Under the pieces are notes generated by a model. The model worked only from the letters and a program-made list of their open reading frames with translations. It had not been told where the DNA came from and made no database searches. A DNA stretch of 64,000 nt, taken from the NCBI GenBank assembly GCA_001465935.1, contig LNKV01000028.1:434001-498000 (forward strand), given 5' to 3'. Position numbers and translations under genes: made by a program. Shown piece by piece: positions 21,587 to 33,341 of the stretch. Source of the stretch: Clarireedia homoeocarpa. Its lineage: Eukaryota; Ascomycota; Leotiomycetes; Helotiales; Rutstroemiaceae. The number at the start of each line of letters is the position of its first letter. Positions within the stretch are counted from its first letter, which is position 1.

Positions 21587-24500
21587 TGTATTCTCAGTTT
21601 CTTTGTTCCTGCTTCCTATGGAGAGTGGATGTATGTCTATCAACACTAATAAATGAAATATCCTGCGATAAATATGTAAAAAGCTCTTGTACGAGTAAAG
21701 TGGGTAGATGTATGTTAAAGGAGCGTTGAACAAACCAACAAAAATGTCCTCTTCAATCCACATCCACCGAACTCTCTAAACCACAGCAACCGTCCCTCAA
21801 ATATATTTTCCTATTTCTCCTCCACTCAAGCTCAATCCAACCCAACATACCACCTCAACCCGTCAGCGACCTTCAACCTACGAAGCGGTAGCGCGGCATT
21901 GAAACTGACGAACGACCTGAGCAGACCGGGAGCTCAGCCTTATCTATAGGTACTAAGCATGACATTTTAAGTAATGGTTGGTGTGTACCAATTGTTGCGG
22001 TGCATGGGTAAAGGTATGGTATTAGGTTAGGTTGGGTTGGTTGGGTCCAGTAGCCGCGCGCAAAGGGAGGTGTGTAGGATGCGGTTGAGGGCGTGGTGAG
22101 GGGAGTACAGTTGTACACTCGGACAAAGATGGGCAGTAGATGATTGATGGATGATGGATGATAGTTTTGGGGGAGACGCGAGGTTGGATGTTAGGTGTTG
22201 GAAAGCCGCGTGTTGGTTGTTCCAGAAAGTTGTTCTAGAAAGTGCGGGAATTGAGGTGGTCGCGATCGAGGTCATTGGGATTCCGGGATAGTATTCCAGA
22301 ATAGGATCGTGCTTAGAAGGATTCTCCCCTTGTCTTGTGTCCCACGCTCGTTCCCAGAATGCGTCTTCAAATGCGAGTACTTGGAGAATTTCTTGCATAA
22401 AGCCAATCAACACGATGAGCCGAACCGATCTTCCTTACTTTGATGCAGCGACTGGAACATTTCTGTACCAGAAGCGGTCCCACGACGTATTCGCATTTTT
22501 CCAGGCGTGAAAGCGGTATGCACATGGAGTAGCGTAGGTAGGTTATGCCATAGATTTTATTGATCAGACGCACATGGGCAGTGATACTAAAAGTACCTCG
22601 TGGTTTTGTAGATCTATTCATCAATATCCAAACACAGCCAAATTGCGCTATTGAGCTGCGGCCTCTTGATCCTCTATATCGCCCTCTCAAAACATAAAGC
22701 AAATGCTGAAACACGAAAACTATTGTACGCCAGTTCAGAGCCACCATTAGTTCAACAGATGACCAAACTATTACCGGCGATTCATGAGCAGGGGCCGTGG
22801 CTTCCGTTGCTATGTCGTCCTTCACTACTCAATTCCAAGCTCCTCCTTCAAATACTCGTCCGTTGCCGCCAAATTCCAGCCAGGTCATCGAAACATTGGA
22901 AGAGCCGTCATAGAGAGACCTGAAAATCGAATGTAAGACGTATGATCCTTCAACTTTTGAATTTAAAGGGTCGGTGGCATCAGTATACCTGACTATACCT
23001 AACGGCATCCTAGCTACTAATAGTAGCTATTTGATGGGGAGGAGTTCCTTGAGCTCCTTAGTTGTCTTGATCTGGAACCTCGCCGAAATCTGCTTCCATA
23101 AGATGATCTCGAAGATGATCTTCCTGATGTTGAAGATACAAGGCGCGTTTTTTCCTCAGTGACTTTTGCATTCACTCCTGGCCTCGAAAAACCGAAGCAC
23201 ATGTTGAAATAACGCTATGTGATTGGAGCGATGTGACGAAAAGAACTTCGAACCTGAAAATGGAGATGAAAAGCGAACTGAAAAGCGATAAGGACCTGAC
23301 TAACTCTTAACCATATCAACAAGCAGTTATTGCCAGCCCATATATATATGCCGAAGAGAAGGATTTCACTCGATGGCCACCCAGACGCCAAGTGCAAAAA
23401 TAGAGTCCTACAGACCGGTAACACGGTTCCAGAATGACGGGAATGGGGCTTTTGAATCCTACGCTCCAAACGTTGGCTTGCATCATCCGTCTACACCCGG
23501 GGAAGCTGGGGTTCGTGGAGAGCGAGCGCATGAGAGGGGGTGGAGGTGTCTGACAAAGATATTAGTGTCTTCGTGTGCTAACATCTGATAACTGTCAGAC
23601 AGTCACCAATGACTGTTGAATTCAACAGTAATGTAGAGATCAAAGTATAATTGACTTGAGGTAAGATAGTGCATCACTCAACACAGGGCTCTGTCCATGA
23701 CCGCAGCAAGGTAGCTGAACTTCACGGTTTAAGTCTAAACATGGTAGCTAGTGCCATGTCCACTAAAATTATTGGTGTAAGAGTGCGCCGCATGGTAACT
23801 GAGTACAGAGCCGCGCGAGATGGTCTGGCTGCGGCCGCTCAGCCGTTTCAAACTGTATAACATTAACCGCGGATCACCTTTGTGTAACAGAAGAGGTCAG
23901 TTGCCTAGATTCTACTCTGAGTGATGACTTTGGAACGGAGTTCGATAGCTGAGATAAATGCAGGACTTTCTGCGTTTGTGAAGGCGAGGCAGCCATGAGC
24001 TTGACCACTTCACAGCAAGCGTCTCCTAGAGAAATTTGATAGGCTGCAACCTTGTAGACCCAAGAAAGCAACTCATTTCAACGAGACTTGCATAAATCGT
24101 ACCATGCTGTTATTTAACACTTGTCGTAATCAAGCAGACTGCTTGACTTAGTGAAACAGCATTCGCAAACATGAGCCTCAAAACCTCTAAAAATGAAATC
24201 CTCCCAATAAATGTTGTGATATCAGCCTCAGGAAATCGTCCTCAAGTACAAAGTTAGGTCATAGTAGCTGTTGGTTAACCAGGCATGCGTTTAAACAATA
24301 GCCGCCAACCGAACCCCTGCTGTACTAGGAGTAAACGTTATCTTACTAATAAACATAAACCCTGGAAATTATTCCCCTATAGGATCGTATTACCCCAGAT
24401 ATTAGCCAAGGCCATCATCCCATTCATCATGGATCCACGCCCCATAACTCTACGACATCCACCATTCCCTAGTCTACATAGAGGGCGAACATGGATAATA

Positions 24501-24757
24501 GATCATGTATGAAATATGAATAATCAGAATGAATGCATGTAAAATTGACTCATATTGGAGTTGAGTGTTTCTCTCTTTTCCTATCTCCTGTATACCAACG
24601 CCATTCCATATACACTCAAGGTGATATATTTGACCATCCTTCCATTCGTCCTCCAACAGAAAAAGAGTAATCGTGTGAAAGGATCTTTTCGCCTGCAATC
24701 ATAAGTACAAATAGAAAATAGACATGATCATCATAGACATAAGATTTCGACGATTCC
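21587..24757. other. Three-kilobase gap with possible gene relics
   Basis: No intact gene is evident. 22812-23220 holds plus-strand fragments that look like decayed coding sequence (see separate entry). A minus-strand frame at 22027-22413 and plus-strand frames at 23669-23860 and 24285-24512 are open but show no recognisable family. The right end includes the 3' flank of the Ugo1 gene. Confidence 0.5.
22812..23220 (+). pseudogene. Possible coding relic, family not recognised
   Basis: An ATG at 22812 opens a 33-residue protein-like stretch (MSSFTTQFQAPPSNTRPL onward) ended by TAG at 22911. The same frame continues after the stop with RDLKIECKTYDPSTFEFKG. In another frame, 23130-23215 reads FDGEEFLELLSCLDLEPRRN and, past a TAA, an acidic stretch followed by VFSSVTFAFTPGLEKPKHML before another stop. 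The alternation of protein-like segments with stops and frame changes suggests a decayed gene. There is no clear homology, so this could also be chance. Confidence 0.25.
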
Positions 24758-26322
24758 TTAGAACTCGCCTTCACCGCTTCCAGTACCACTCATAGCCCTG
24801 CTTCCATACATACCTACTAAGCCCCAAACCCCAACTCTCCATCCTCTCCACAACCCATCCATGCCTTGACCCTTTTGCTGTCCTTTCTTCCCCTTCCTTA
24901 CCGCTTTTGCGCCGCCAGCTCTAGTAGCACTCTCTTGGTCTAATGACCCACCTTCTTCCCGAGCAATGGACCACATTGTACCTACTACACCATTGTAGGG
25001 TCCGAGTTCAACGACAGTCTTCAGCTCAGAATCTCCGGTATACTGAGGTGACGTCAAAACAGCCATCTGGCCACGACGCAGAACTGTTTCTACTGGGAGC
25101 TTGACGAATATTTCAAGGGTTTGAGAGAGAAACATGAATGTCGAGTAAGTTGCGGGGGTTAGTACTGGATCGATGGCCAAACGCGTTCTTAAGATAAGCG
25201 GAGTGCAGTAAGCGATGGTAGGCTTGATTATGGAGTGGAGGATAGTTGGTATGAGGAGTAGAGGATGGCACACGTAAGAGGGGAGTGTGTTCAGGTTATG
25301 AGCAAGTGAGCGTTTTGCAGAGGAAGTTGGAGTAAGGATTAATCTATCACATGTTAGTGATGAAAGAAAACAGGAGTATCATTCATGGAGAACATACTTG
25401 GTTCGAACAAGATCCAAAGGCGCAAGAATGAGTCCTGTGGTAGCAGCCGCAGCAACCGCTACCGTCAAGGAAGCCCAAGGACTAGGCGAGCCCACAACAT
25501 CCGCCGTCGCCAGACCAGGATCGGGTATATTCAATACGGCGGATATCATACTCCTTGACCAACTTTCCAGAGTCTTGTGCAGGATTGCATATATGAAAGT
25601 AGCATTTGACCCCTTCCACACACCCCATGCGCCCTCTTTAGACCACTCTTGGCCTATGACGTCCATTATAGAATCTGGCCTCTTGAGAACCAGTTGATGT
25701 GCGGGCTTTGGCGGGGCTTTGGGGGGCGGGGTCGTCTTGTAATCTGACCCATCACTGCTGTACCGCCGCCTCGACCGCGATCTTGAAGGGGATAACGATT
25801 TTGCTTGAGGTGCTGCAGATGTGAAAAAAGCAGTTTCGTCGGCGTCCGACTCATCGGAAGGATTCTACTTCAAATTAGCCCCGCCTTCTTAGAACCCCGC
25901 ACCGTAAATCGTACATCATCGTATAGAGACCCTTTATTGTTCGAGGGTCGTTTCCGCATGTCCGCCACAACACCCGACGGTATGCTCCCCTCAACTGGGT
26001 CCTGCAGCTTCACCTGAAGAACTGTTTTTGCTACCTCAAATGGTTGAGAACATAATATCCCCGCATAATTCGTGAAGGTGTCGTTGATAAACTTCTGAAG
26101 CGATTCGATAGTTGACGGTGAGGTATCCGAGAGATAATCACTGTAATCTATATCCGAGAATATGTCTCGCGCTGAAGAAGCATAAGATGCTGCACTGCCA
26201 TTTTTTAATCCTACACCGTGTGTCGTTGAATTTGTTGACAGCGGGACTTCTGGAGGTATTCCAATGGAGGGGGGAATATAGTATGGCCGTAACGGATTTG
26301 GACCCTCTCTTGAGGTCGACAT
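24758..26322 (-). CDS. ugo1: Ugo1-type mitochondrial outer-membrane fusion protein
   Basis: Carrier-fold outer-membrane protein that in yeast links Fzo1 and Mgm1 during mitochondrial fusion. Three exons: 26322-25915, 25864-25398 and 25343-24758 (486 residues), with introns of 49 and 54 nt in phases 0 and 2. The N-terminus MSTSREGPNPLRPYYIPPSI is characteristic of filamentous-fungal Ugo1. A degenerate solute-carrier repeat follows (NYAGILCSQPFEVAKTVLQVKLQ, residues about 90-115), then a Ser/Arg-rich spacer. A second carrier-like unit has GAWGVWKGSNATFIYAILHK and GLILAPLDLVRTK, with the PxD motif intact. The third region (VKLPVETVLRRGQ) has a PxE version. The gene is divergent from the mitochondrial ferredoxin gene. 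Confidence 0.9.
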
Positions 26323-26924
26323 GGTTTTGTCTTATTGCATTCAAACCGAAAACTGAGGGAAGTGGAGGGGGGGCGGAATAGAAGTATCTATTTTGTGTGC
26401 TGTCGTCGTCGGGTCTTTGTTTGCACATCCATCAACGGAAGTACCTTGTAAAGATTAGCTCAAGCTTTTTTTTACGGTGCGCAATTGGAGGTCGAGAACA
26501 AGGATATTTTAGATTGATTCATCTTGATGCTGCCTTATCCGCGAAGAATATCATCGGGTTAATCCTAATTTGCCGATTGGCCGTATTCCTATCCTAAATA
26601 TTTTTATATGACTTAGCTGGGTGATGCTATCAACTATTTCTCTTGGGGGGTTTTGTGCAACAACAGTCTCAAACGGATTCAAACGGATTCAAACGGTTGT
26701 GATCTTACAAGTCCACAAACCTCCACCCATTGGCAAAGAGGGGAATGGAAAGAGAAGATCCCGCGACTTTAATCGACACAATCCCACTCACTTTTTCCAA
26801 AAAGAAGACGTCAAGATTCGTTTGTTGATTTTCGTTCGCAGCTTACCCACTTTCGGACCTTCCTTGCCCTTCAACCCCGCGGAAACACTTTCTTTTCTAC
26901 ATATCAACGGCTACAGCGGTACAA
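26323..26924. promoter_or_regulatory. Divergent promoter region of UGO1 and YAH1
   Basis: 602 bp between two divergent nuclear genes for mitochondrial proteins. Three tandem copies of an AAACGGATTC-like decamer lie at about 26672-26696. Shared regulation is possible but unproven. Confidence 0.55.
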
Positions 26925-27668
26925 ATGTCTGCAGCAAGAAGTACAACCCGCGCCGTTACAGTCTTTCACAGACTCACATCCCAAACTCTGCGAAAGCCCT
27001 TTGCGACTGTTGCAGATGGTCCAGTACGAATTTCGGCCAAACCACCTTCTGCCCCTGCGCAATCATGTCCGTTTGTTATCCCTGGGTCCCGGCCAAGCAC
27101 CAAGCAGATGTGCGAGATTAGACAAATGCGTAGATCGTCTGCGGCTCGTCGAGAGTTCTCCGCTACTGCAAAAGTGGCGCATGGCCATGTAACCCCTCCA
27201 AAAACCGGAGAAGAGTACGCCATTTACTTCCAGATGTGCGAAGCTGGATTGAACTGATTTTTCTGGTAGACTCCACGTTACATTTGTTGACAAGGAAGGA
27301 GAAGAACATAATTTTGAGGTAGCGCCGGGCGACAACCTTTTGGATATTGCTCAGGCTCACGATTTAGAGATGGAAGGTCGGTTTGACAGATAAAAGATCT
27401 AATTGAGGCTAACATTTCCTTAGGGGCTTGTGGAGGATCGTGCGCTTGTTCGACCTGCCATGTCATAGTTGAGGACGAAGCATTTTACGACAAGATGTCT
27501 GAGCCTGATGACGACGAGAATGATATGCTGGATTTAGCCTTCGGTCTGACGGAAACATCAAGGTTAGGTTGCCAGATTGTAATGTCGAAAGAATTGGATG
27601 GCTTGAGAGTCAGACTGCCTTCTATGACTCGAAATCTTCAGGCCAGCGATTTCGGGAGCAAGAAATGA
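26925..27668 (+). CDS. yah1: Mitochondrial adrenodoxin-type [2Fe-2S] ferredoxin (Yah1)
   Basis: Matrix electron carrier needed for Fe-S cluster assembly and heme A synthesis. Three exons: 26925-27214, 27270-27376 and 27424-27668 give 213 residues; introns are 55 and 47 nt. An Arg/Ser/Ala-rich presequence without acidic residues at the start occupies roughly the first 70-80 residues. The ferredoxin domain begins [21 protein letters not shown]. The cluster ligands are C135, C141, C144 ([11 protein letters not shown]) and C182 (SRLGCQIV), the C-x5-C-x2-C-xn-C spacing of the adrenodoxin class. The acidic partner-binding helix is present ([15 protein letters not shown]). Without the second splice the cluster motif is disrupted, which supports the model. 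It converges with RRP15 after 297 bp. Confidence 0.96.
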
Positions 27669-27965
27669 GCGTATGACCATCAGATTGGTTAGGAATGCGC
27701 AAGGACCACTGTATGACCGGAAAATTGTGTAGGAAGGATATCAGACTGTGGAAGATTGACCTACAGATTTACATATGGGTTCGTATACAATGTCCGAAGC
27801 GCATTTCACACTCATCAACTGTATATATAACTCAACACCATGACGGAAAGAGGGTCTGGAGTTGGTGGATTTCTGATAAACTAAACTTACCCTCTTAGGA
27901 GGGGTATGATTCCATCTCTAACGCCATACCGTGCATAATGCAAACAAAAGACAAACCAATCCAAG

Positions 27966-28841
27966 TTATGCCTCCTCGATTTCACCCTTTTTCAAACCAC
28001 CCCCGCCTGCAATTAGCTCCAAAAATCCCTTCTTACTCATCTCATTGATTTTCTCTTCTCTTCTCCCCTGCCCCACCACCCCTTTCTGCCTCGCTTCTCT
28101 TGCAGCTTCCTCCCCTTTGATCTGCGCCGCACGTACTGCATTGAATAGCTTTACCACACCTCTTTGCGCAGTCTTCCTTAACCTCTTCTCCAACTCCATT
28201 GTCTCTTGCACACTAGGCAAATCCTCTCCAGTGCCATGACCGTTGCTAGCATCAAATGCGGTACTTGCTCCTAGCACATCCTTGACTCGTCCCTTCTCCA
28301 ACGCAGCTTTCTTCTCTTCTCTCATCTTGTTTTTCGCCTTCTTTTCCAATGCCAGATCAGTCATTTCCTTGCTAGCTTCAATGGCTGTCACACTCCTCGA
28401 CAAGACAGGATCGCTCCGCTTGCTCGCCGACAGTTTCGACCCCAAAATTTTGGACATAGATGTAGCAAATGCTTCTGGGTCATTCCGTTTTCGTTTCCGT
28501 ATCAAGTTGGGATTCGAATTGGTGTCTGAATCGTCGTCTTCTGAGCTCTCAGAATCCGAATTGGATCCGTCTGTAACTTCGGATTCGGCGTCATTATCTG
28601 CAGCATCGAGATTGGGTTCATCGTCTTCATCTGATAAGGTACCAGTGACTGGATTGGTTGCGTTGTTCTCTTCTTCGTCCGAATCTTGTAAATTGACTGC
28701 TTGAAAGTCTTGCGCTGTAGCGGATTCATCTTCGGAGGAGGATTCGTAATATGTTTGTTTCTTAAACTTCTTGACAGGTCTTCCCGTTTTGCCCTTCATG
28801 CCCTCCTCAACCTTGCGCTTCTTCGATACATTTCCTGCCAT
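27966..28841 (-). CDS. rrp15: Rrp15-like ribosomal RNA processing protein
   Basis: Nucleolar factor of pre-60S assembly, needed for early 27S pre-rRNA steps in yeast. Single exon, 291 residues. The N-terminus is basic (KKRKVEEGMKGKTGRPVKKFKK), consistent with nuclear/nucleolar import. A long acidic Ser/Asp/Glu region (about 35-115) follows. The conserved Rrp15 domain begins with DPEAFATSMSKILGSKLSASKRSDPVLSRS (about 122-150). It continues through the charged helix EKKAKNKMREEKKA and the later EKRLRKTAQRGVVKLFNAVRAAQ block, which is a family signature. It ends with a Gly-rich stretch. It is divergent from SRP54, with only 230 bp between start codons. Confidence 0.9.
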   Translation of the reverse strand: MAGNVSKKRKVEEGMKGKTGRPVKKFKKQTYYESSSEDESATAQDFQAVNLQDSDEEENNATNPVTGTLSDEDDEPNLDAADNDAESEVTDGSNSDSESSEDDDSDTNSNPNLIRKRKRNDPEAFATSMSKILGSKLSASKRSDPVLSRSVTAIEASKEMTDLALEKKAKNKMREEKKAALEKGRVKDVLGASTAFDASNGHGTGEDLPSVQETMELEKRLRKTAQRGVVKLFNAVRAAQIKGEEAAREARQKGVVGQGRREEKINEMSKKGFLELIAGGGGLKKGEIEEA

Positions 28842-29071
28842 TTTAATTGCTGAATTGAAACCGAAAATGCTGTTTAATAATTGCTTGGGCCAAAAATTAT
28901 CTTATCGGGTCAAGGAATTTTTTGGATTTCCTTCGGACCGGAGAAACCCTTTCGGAACACTAAATTCCGCCCCGCGTCGCCTCAACTCTTTGTCCCACAT
29001 TAAACATCCAGAACAGATACACGGGGTCATCGAAATTGGAAGACAGTTCCGTCGCATAAATCTCACACAAG
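28842..29071. promoter_or_regulatory. Compact divergent promoter RRP15/SRP54
   Basis: Only 230 bp separate the two start codons, so the promoters must overlap. Both products serve ribosome production or ribosome-bound targeting. Confidence 0.6.
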
Positions 29072-30774
29072 ATGGTTCTTCAAGACTTAGGGCGGCGCAT
29101 CAATGCCGCAGTCACTGATCTCACGAGATCTAGCAATCTCGATGAAAAGGTTAGATTAAGGACAAATTGTTCAATTTCCCAAGATTCAACCCCATGCTAA
29201 TATAACATAGGCATTCGATGGCATGATTAAGGAGATCTGTTCTGCATTACTCGAGGCCGATGTGAACGTGCGACTAGTTGGAAACCTGCGAAAATCAATC
29301 AAAGCCTCCGTCAATTTCAAGGAGCTCCCCCCGGCAGTTAACAAGAAACGTCTCATTCAAAAAGCTGTTTTCGATGAACTTGTGAAACTCGTTGATCCCC
29401 ATGCCGAACCATTCAAACCAAAGAAGGGAAAATCCAATGTTATTATGTTTGTAGGATTGCAGGGAGCTGGAAAAACGACAACGTGTACGAAGCTTGCGCG
29501 ATGGTATCAATCGAGAGGGTTCAAGGCTTGTTTGGTGTGCGCCGACACTTTCCGTGCCGGTGCTTTTGATCAACTGAAGCAGAACGCGACGAAGGCCAAG
29601 ATTCCATATTACGGTTCCCTTACGCAAACGGATCCTGCGGTTGTGGCAAAGGAAGGTGTTGAGAAATTTAAGAAGGAGAAGTTTGAAATTATTATCGTGG
29701 ATACTAGTGGAAGACATCGACAAGAGGATGCATTATTCCAGGAGATGGTGGATATTCAGACGGCTGTGAAACCAGACCAGACTGTCATGGTACTTGACGC
29801 GAGTATAGGACAGCAAGCCGAGGCGCAAAGTAAAGCATTCAAGGAGACTGCCGATTTTGGTGCTATTATCATCACCAAAACAGATGGTCATGCCAGTGGT
29901 GGTGGTGCCATCTCTGCGGTAGCGGCAACACATACGCCAATTGTGTTCATCGGAACCGGAGAACACATGCTCGACTTAGAACGATTCGCGCCTCAACAAT
30001 TTGTATCGAAACTATTAGGCATGGGCGACATGCAGGGACTGATGGAACACGTTCAATCTCTGAAACTGGACCAGAAAGACACTATGAAGCATATCGTCGA
30101 GGGTGTTTTCACCGTACGAGATCTTCGCGACCAGTTGTCAAACATCATGAAAATGGGACCGTTGTCGAAGATGGCTGGCATGATCCCAGGTATGAGTAAC
30201 ATGATGCAAGGTATGGACGACGAAGACGGAGCCATGAAATTGAAACGCATGATCTATATCTGCGATTCCATGACAGCTAAAGAACTCGACTCGGACGGAA
30301 AAATGTTCATTGACCAACCTACGAGAATGACGAGGATAGCATGCGGAAGTGGTACGAGTGTGAGGGAAGTGGAGGATCTGTTGACTCAACATAAGATGAT
30401 GGCAGGCATGGCGAAGAAGATGGGTGGGAATATGAAGAATATGCAGAAAGCACAAAATGCCATGGGTGGTGGAAATAAGCAGCAGCAAATCGCCGCCATG
30501 CAAAAGAGACTGGCATCGATGGGTGGCGCTGGGGGCGCTGGTGGTATGCCTGATATGGGCAGTTTGATGGTACTCCTTCCCTTTATCTTCATCCTCACCT
30601 CTGTTCTATAGTTTCTCTGTAGAAGTATACTAACATAAATCATAGAAAATGCTAGGCGGCGGCGGCGGAATGCCAGGCGGCATGGACATGCAAGCAATGA
30701 TGAAGCAAATGGGTGGTATGATGGGCGGTATGCCCGGTATGGGCGGAGCTGGTGCTGGCAGAGGAAGACGGTAA
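29072..30774 (+). CDS. srp54: Signal recognition particle 54 kDa subunit
   Basis: GTPase that binds signal sequences on ribosomes and docks them to the SRP receptor at the ER. Three exons: 29072-29149, 29211-30569 and 30646-30774, 521 residues. Introns are 61 and 76 nt, both phase 0. The N domain (1 to about 95) starts [17 protein letters not shown]. The G domain has P-loop [10 protein letters not shown] from residue 108, [15 protein letters not shown], the DTSGRH box and [10 protein letters not shown]. The methionine-rich M domain (about 300 on) contains the SRP RNA-binding helices and a Gly/Met-rich tail. The final 42 residues need the second splice; without it the frame ends in unrelated hydrophobic residues. 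The low-complexity GGMPG tail is typical of fungal SRP54. Confidence 0.97.
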
Positions 30775-31383
30775 TCTTTGGCCTTGTTCAAATATTAATC
30801 GGGATCGGAAGGTGGCATGGATGGAACAATCAATCAATGTATGCATCAAGCGGCGGCGTTTAGGTGTGCGTAACTTTAATTAGTATCTATATGAAAGATA
30901 GACTGATCTTGGGTTAAGAGCTGATGCATGTACCATGGGTGCTTCTAGTATCGTTCCAGCACAATAATGCGAAAGAGGATTCCCCTATTTTACATGAATT
31001 TTACGAGAATCGAAAATCTTAACAAATATCTACTCTGCTATGTGGAGAACCCAATTCACAGGCATCCAAAGACTTAAGTTCAAATAATACTAACTATAAG
31101 TCTTCTTCAACTTGCCTGCAGTCCCTAGAGAAAACGTGGGAGTTTGGCAATTTGTCGATAGGAAAGGTTTGAGAAAGTACCTTGACAGCAGTGCAAACAA
31201 GCAACTTTGCTGAACACTGATGAAGGCCCTGCGACTTTCATAAAGATTACGAAAATTGACGTTTCTCTTGATTTGAGGATAAAACAATGCTCCTGATTTG
31301 GTGGAATTCCATGTTCCACCTTGAAACATCACGCTGGCCTTGCTCGGGAGTCCAACTATGCTATGGGCACGGTATACTCTCGC
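30775..31383. other. Convergent spacer between SRP54 and the oxidoreductase
   Basis: About 610 bp, AT-rich, with the 3' flanks of two convergent genes. Short minus-strand frames at 31090-31332 show no family signature. Confidence 0.5.
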
Positions 31384-32586
31384 TCATTCCGAGACTTTTC
31401 CCGATTGCATAATCATCTTGAAGATATCCAAATCATTTTTAGCGTCATCAACACTTGTTTTAGGCGTCTTTCGGTTGACCGCACAATCGTAGAACTGCAA
31501 GAACTCCAATGTATAAGGATCCTCGTATGTCTTCCTCACAGTCCTTTCTTGATACCCAGTCTCGAACCGCTCTCTGATGGTCATTGTGACAGGTAAGCCT
31601 TTGATATATGGGCTATCGTAGTCCACGCGAACGATCTTGTTCTCAGAGTATATTTCGATGTGGGCATCGAAGACTGGGACGTTGTTGAGACCCGATTCGT
31701 AAGTTACCGCAAAGCCGTCGAATTGGAATAGGACGGTCCAGAACGGCATTCCGAGGGAGGAACCAAGAACTTTCTGAGGCATGCCTAGTATCTCCCTCAT
31801 TGCAGACAAATCGTGGCTGCCGAGACTACATAGATCAGTACGCATTTTCACGCAACAACGCGAAGAGTAACTTACCCCCCCAATAACCCCAGAAACTCCT
31901 TAGACGAGGGTGTGACTTCAACTCCAAACTCATTCTTCAACGCCTGCTCGATATTCTGATCCTGGATAGCGACCATAGCCTCCGAGTCCTCCTTCTTGAA
32001 ATCCGCAAACTTCTTCGGGAAAGTCGCAGACTGGGCCACAAACCCACTATTCGGCCCAATAATATCTCTAACTCGTCCATACTGAATCTTACCAATGCCT
32101 CCAACCTCCTTCACAGCGTCCACAAAAGCCTGCGCATACCGTCTCTGATACCCGACAAAGATCTTCCCTTTGGACTTCTTCTCTGCCTCCTGCATCGCCT
32201 CTATATCTTTATAGCACAACGCAAGCGGTTTTTCCACCAACGCATATTTGTCATTCTGTAGCGCCATGATCGCTTGCGAGGGGTGGAAGCCGTGCGCGCT
32301 GCATATTAGGACTACGTCGACGTCGGGCGAGGAGCATAGCTCCGCTGGGTCGGATGTCGTTTTGGGGGTGGCACCTGTGACTTTGCGGGAGCAGTGCTCG
32401 AGCGCAGAGGGAGAGACATCGCAGAGATAGGTTATGAGGAAGTAGTCGGAGAGGTTGTTGAGGACGGATATGTGGCTGACCTGGAAGGGGAAGTCAGTTA
32501 TGCCATTATAGAGGGTTTTACGGCTTGATTCATACCTGTGCAATCTCGCCCAAGCCAATAACTCCGATGCGCAAAATAGGTGCCAT
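31384..32586 (-). CDS. Gfo/Idh/MocA-family NAD(P)-dependent oxidoreductase
   Basis: Predicted soluble dehydrogenase acting on a sugar, inositol or related polyol. Three exons: 32586-32536, 32480-31876 and 31825-31384 give 365 residues; introns are 55 and 50 nt, phases 0 and 2. The first exon supplies the dinucleotide-binding start MAPILRIGVIGLGEIAQ, continued by VSHISVL. The family motif EKPLALCYKD (Lys of the EKP triad likely catalytic) lies near residue 100-110, followed by GYQRRYAQAFVDAV. The C-terminal domain has GSHDLSAMREILGMP, where the His-Asp pair is common in the active site. No signal peptide is seen. Exact substrate is not determinable; myo-inositol 2-dehydrogenase-like enzymes are the nearest named group. 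Confidence 0.9.
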
Positions 32587-33341
32587 TGCAGCTGCTTTTA
32601 CAATTCCAAATTCTAGAAATACTCAATCTGCTCTCTAACAAAGTGGAGGACGAAGAGGGAAAGTGAAGAAAATTGACAAGTAGAAGACAAGATACCAGAC
32701 CTTCAAGCTGAGAAGATTTGGGCCTATTCGAGTGTTTGAGGCTACTTGCTCGAAAGAAATTCATTTTTATCGACCCGTTACCGAATCAATCCGCATAGCA
32801 TCATAGCAGCAAGCTCAAGTGGGGCATTCGTAACCCCGCGTAGAGCTTGGGCTCGAGACGAGAGAAGCGACTTGTTCTGAGCTGGATCGCTTAGCCCAAT
32901 TCCGTGGTCAAAGCGTGAGGGGCACAAGCTGTCGCAAGTTGGCTGATCGCAACGATCAAATCGTTGAGCAACCGTTATTAAAAGCCCCTAACTTGTGGTT
33001 ATATCAATATCTTCATAAACGATTACTAATATGCGTTTGTGAGACTGCAGTCCCTAGGTGACAGAGGTTGTTTATGATTAAGCTGATGGCGAGCTCACTC
33101 ATTGCCGCCGCCGAGCTTCTGAATCCACCTTGCACACAGATTTTGACCTAGGCTGCCTATTTACTTCCTGTTCTCTGTTTATTGCTAACATCATGTCCTG
33201 TTCCTGCCTCAAGTACCTGACCTGCAAATACATCTTACCGTATGAGTGCTCGTTTTTGAGCCTCTCCTTCGTGCACGAAAATGCAACGCAAAGCAAAGCT
33301 ACCAACGCCGACCCTACCACTATCGACGGTGTCTCATTTTT
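32587..33341. other. Intergenic region upstream of the oxidoreductase
   Basis: 755 bp containing the oxidoreductase promoter and the 3' flank of the cupin gene. No gene seen; the open frames at 33099-33369 look accidental. Confidence 0.5.

Noticed and set aside
22027..22413. 128-codon minus-strand frame
   Set aside because: Open, but with no recognisable motif and no clear splice partners; the last third is repeat-like. Not strong enough to call.
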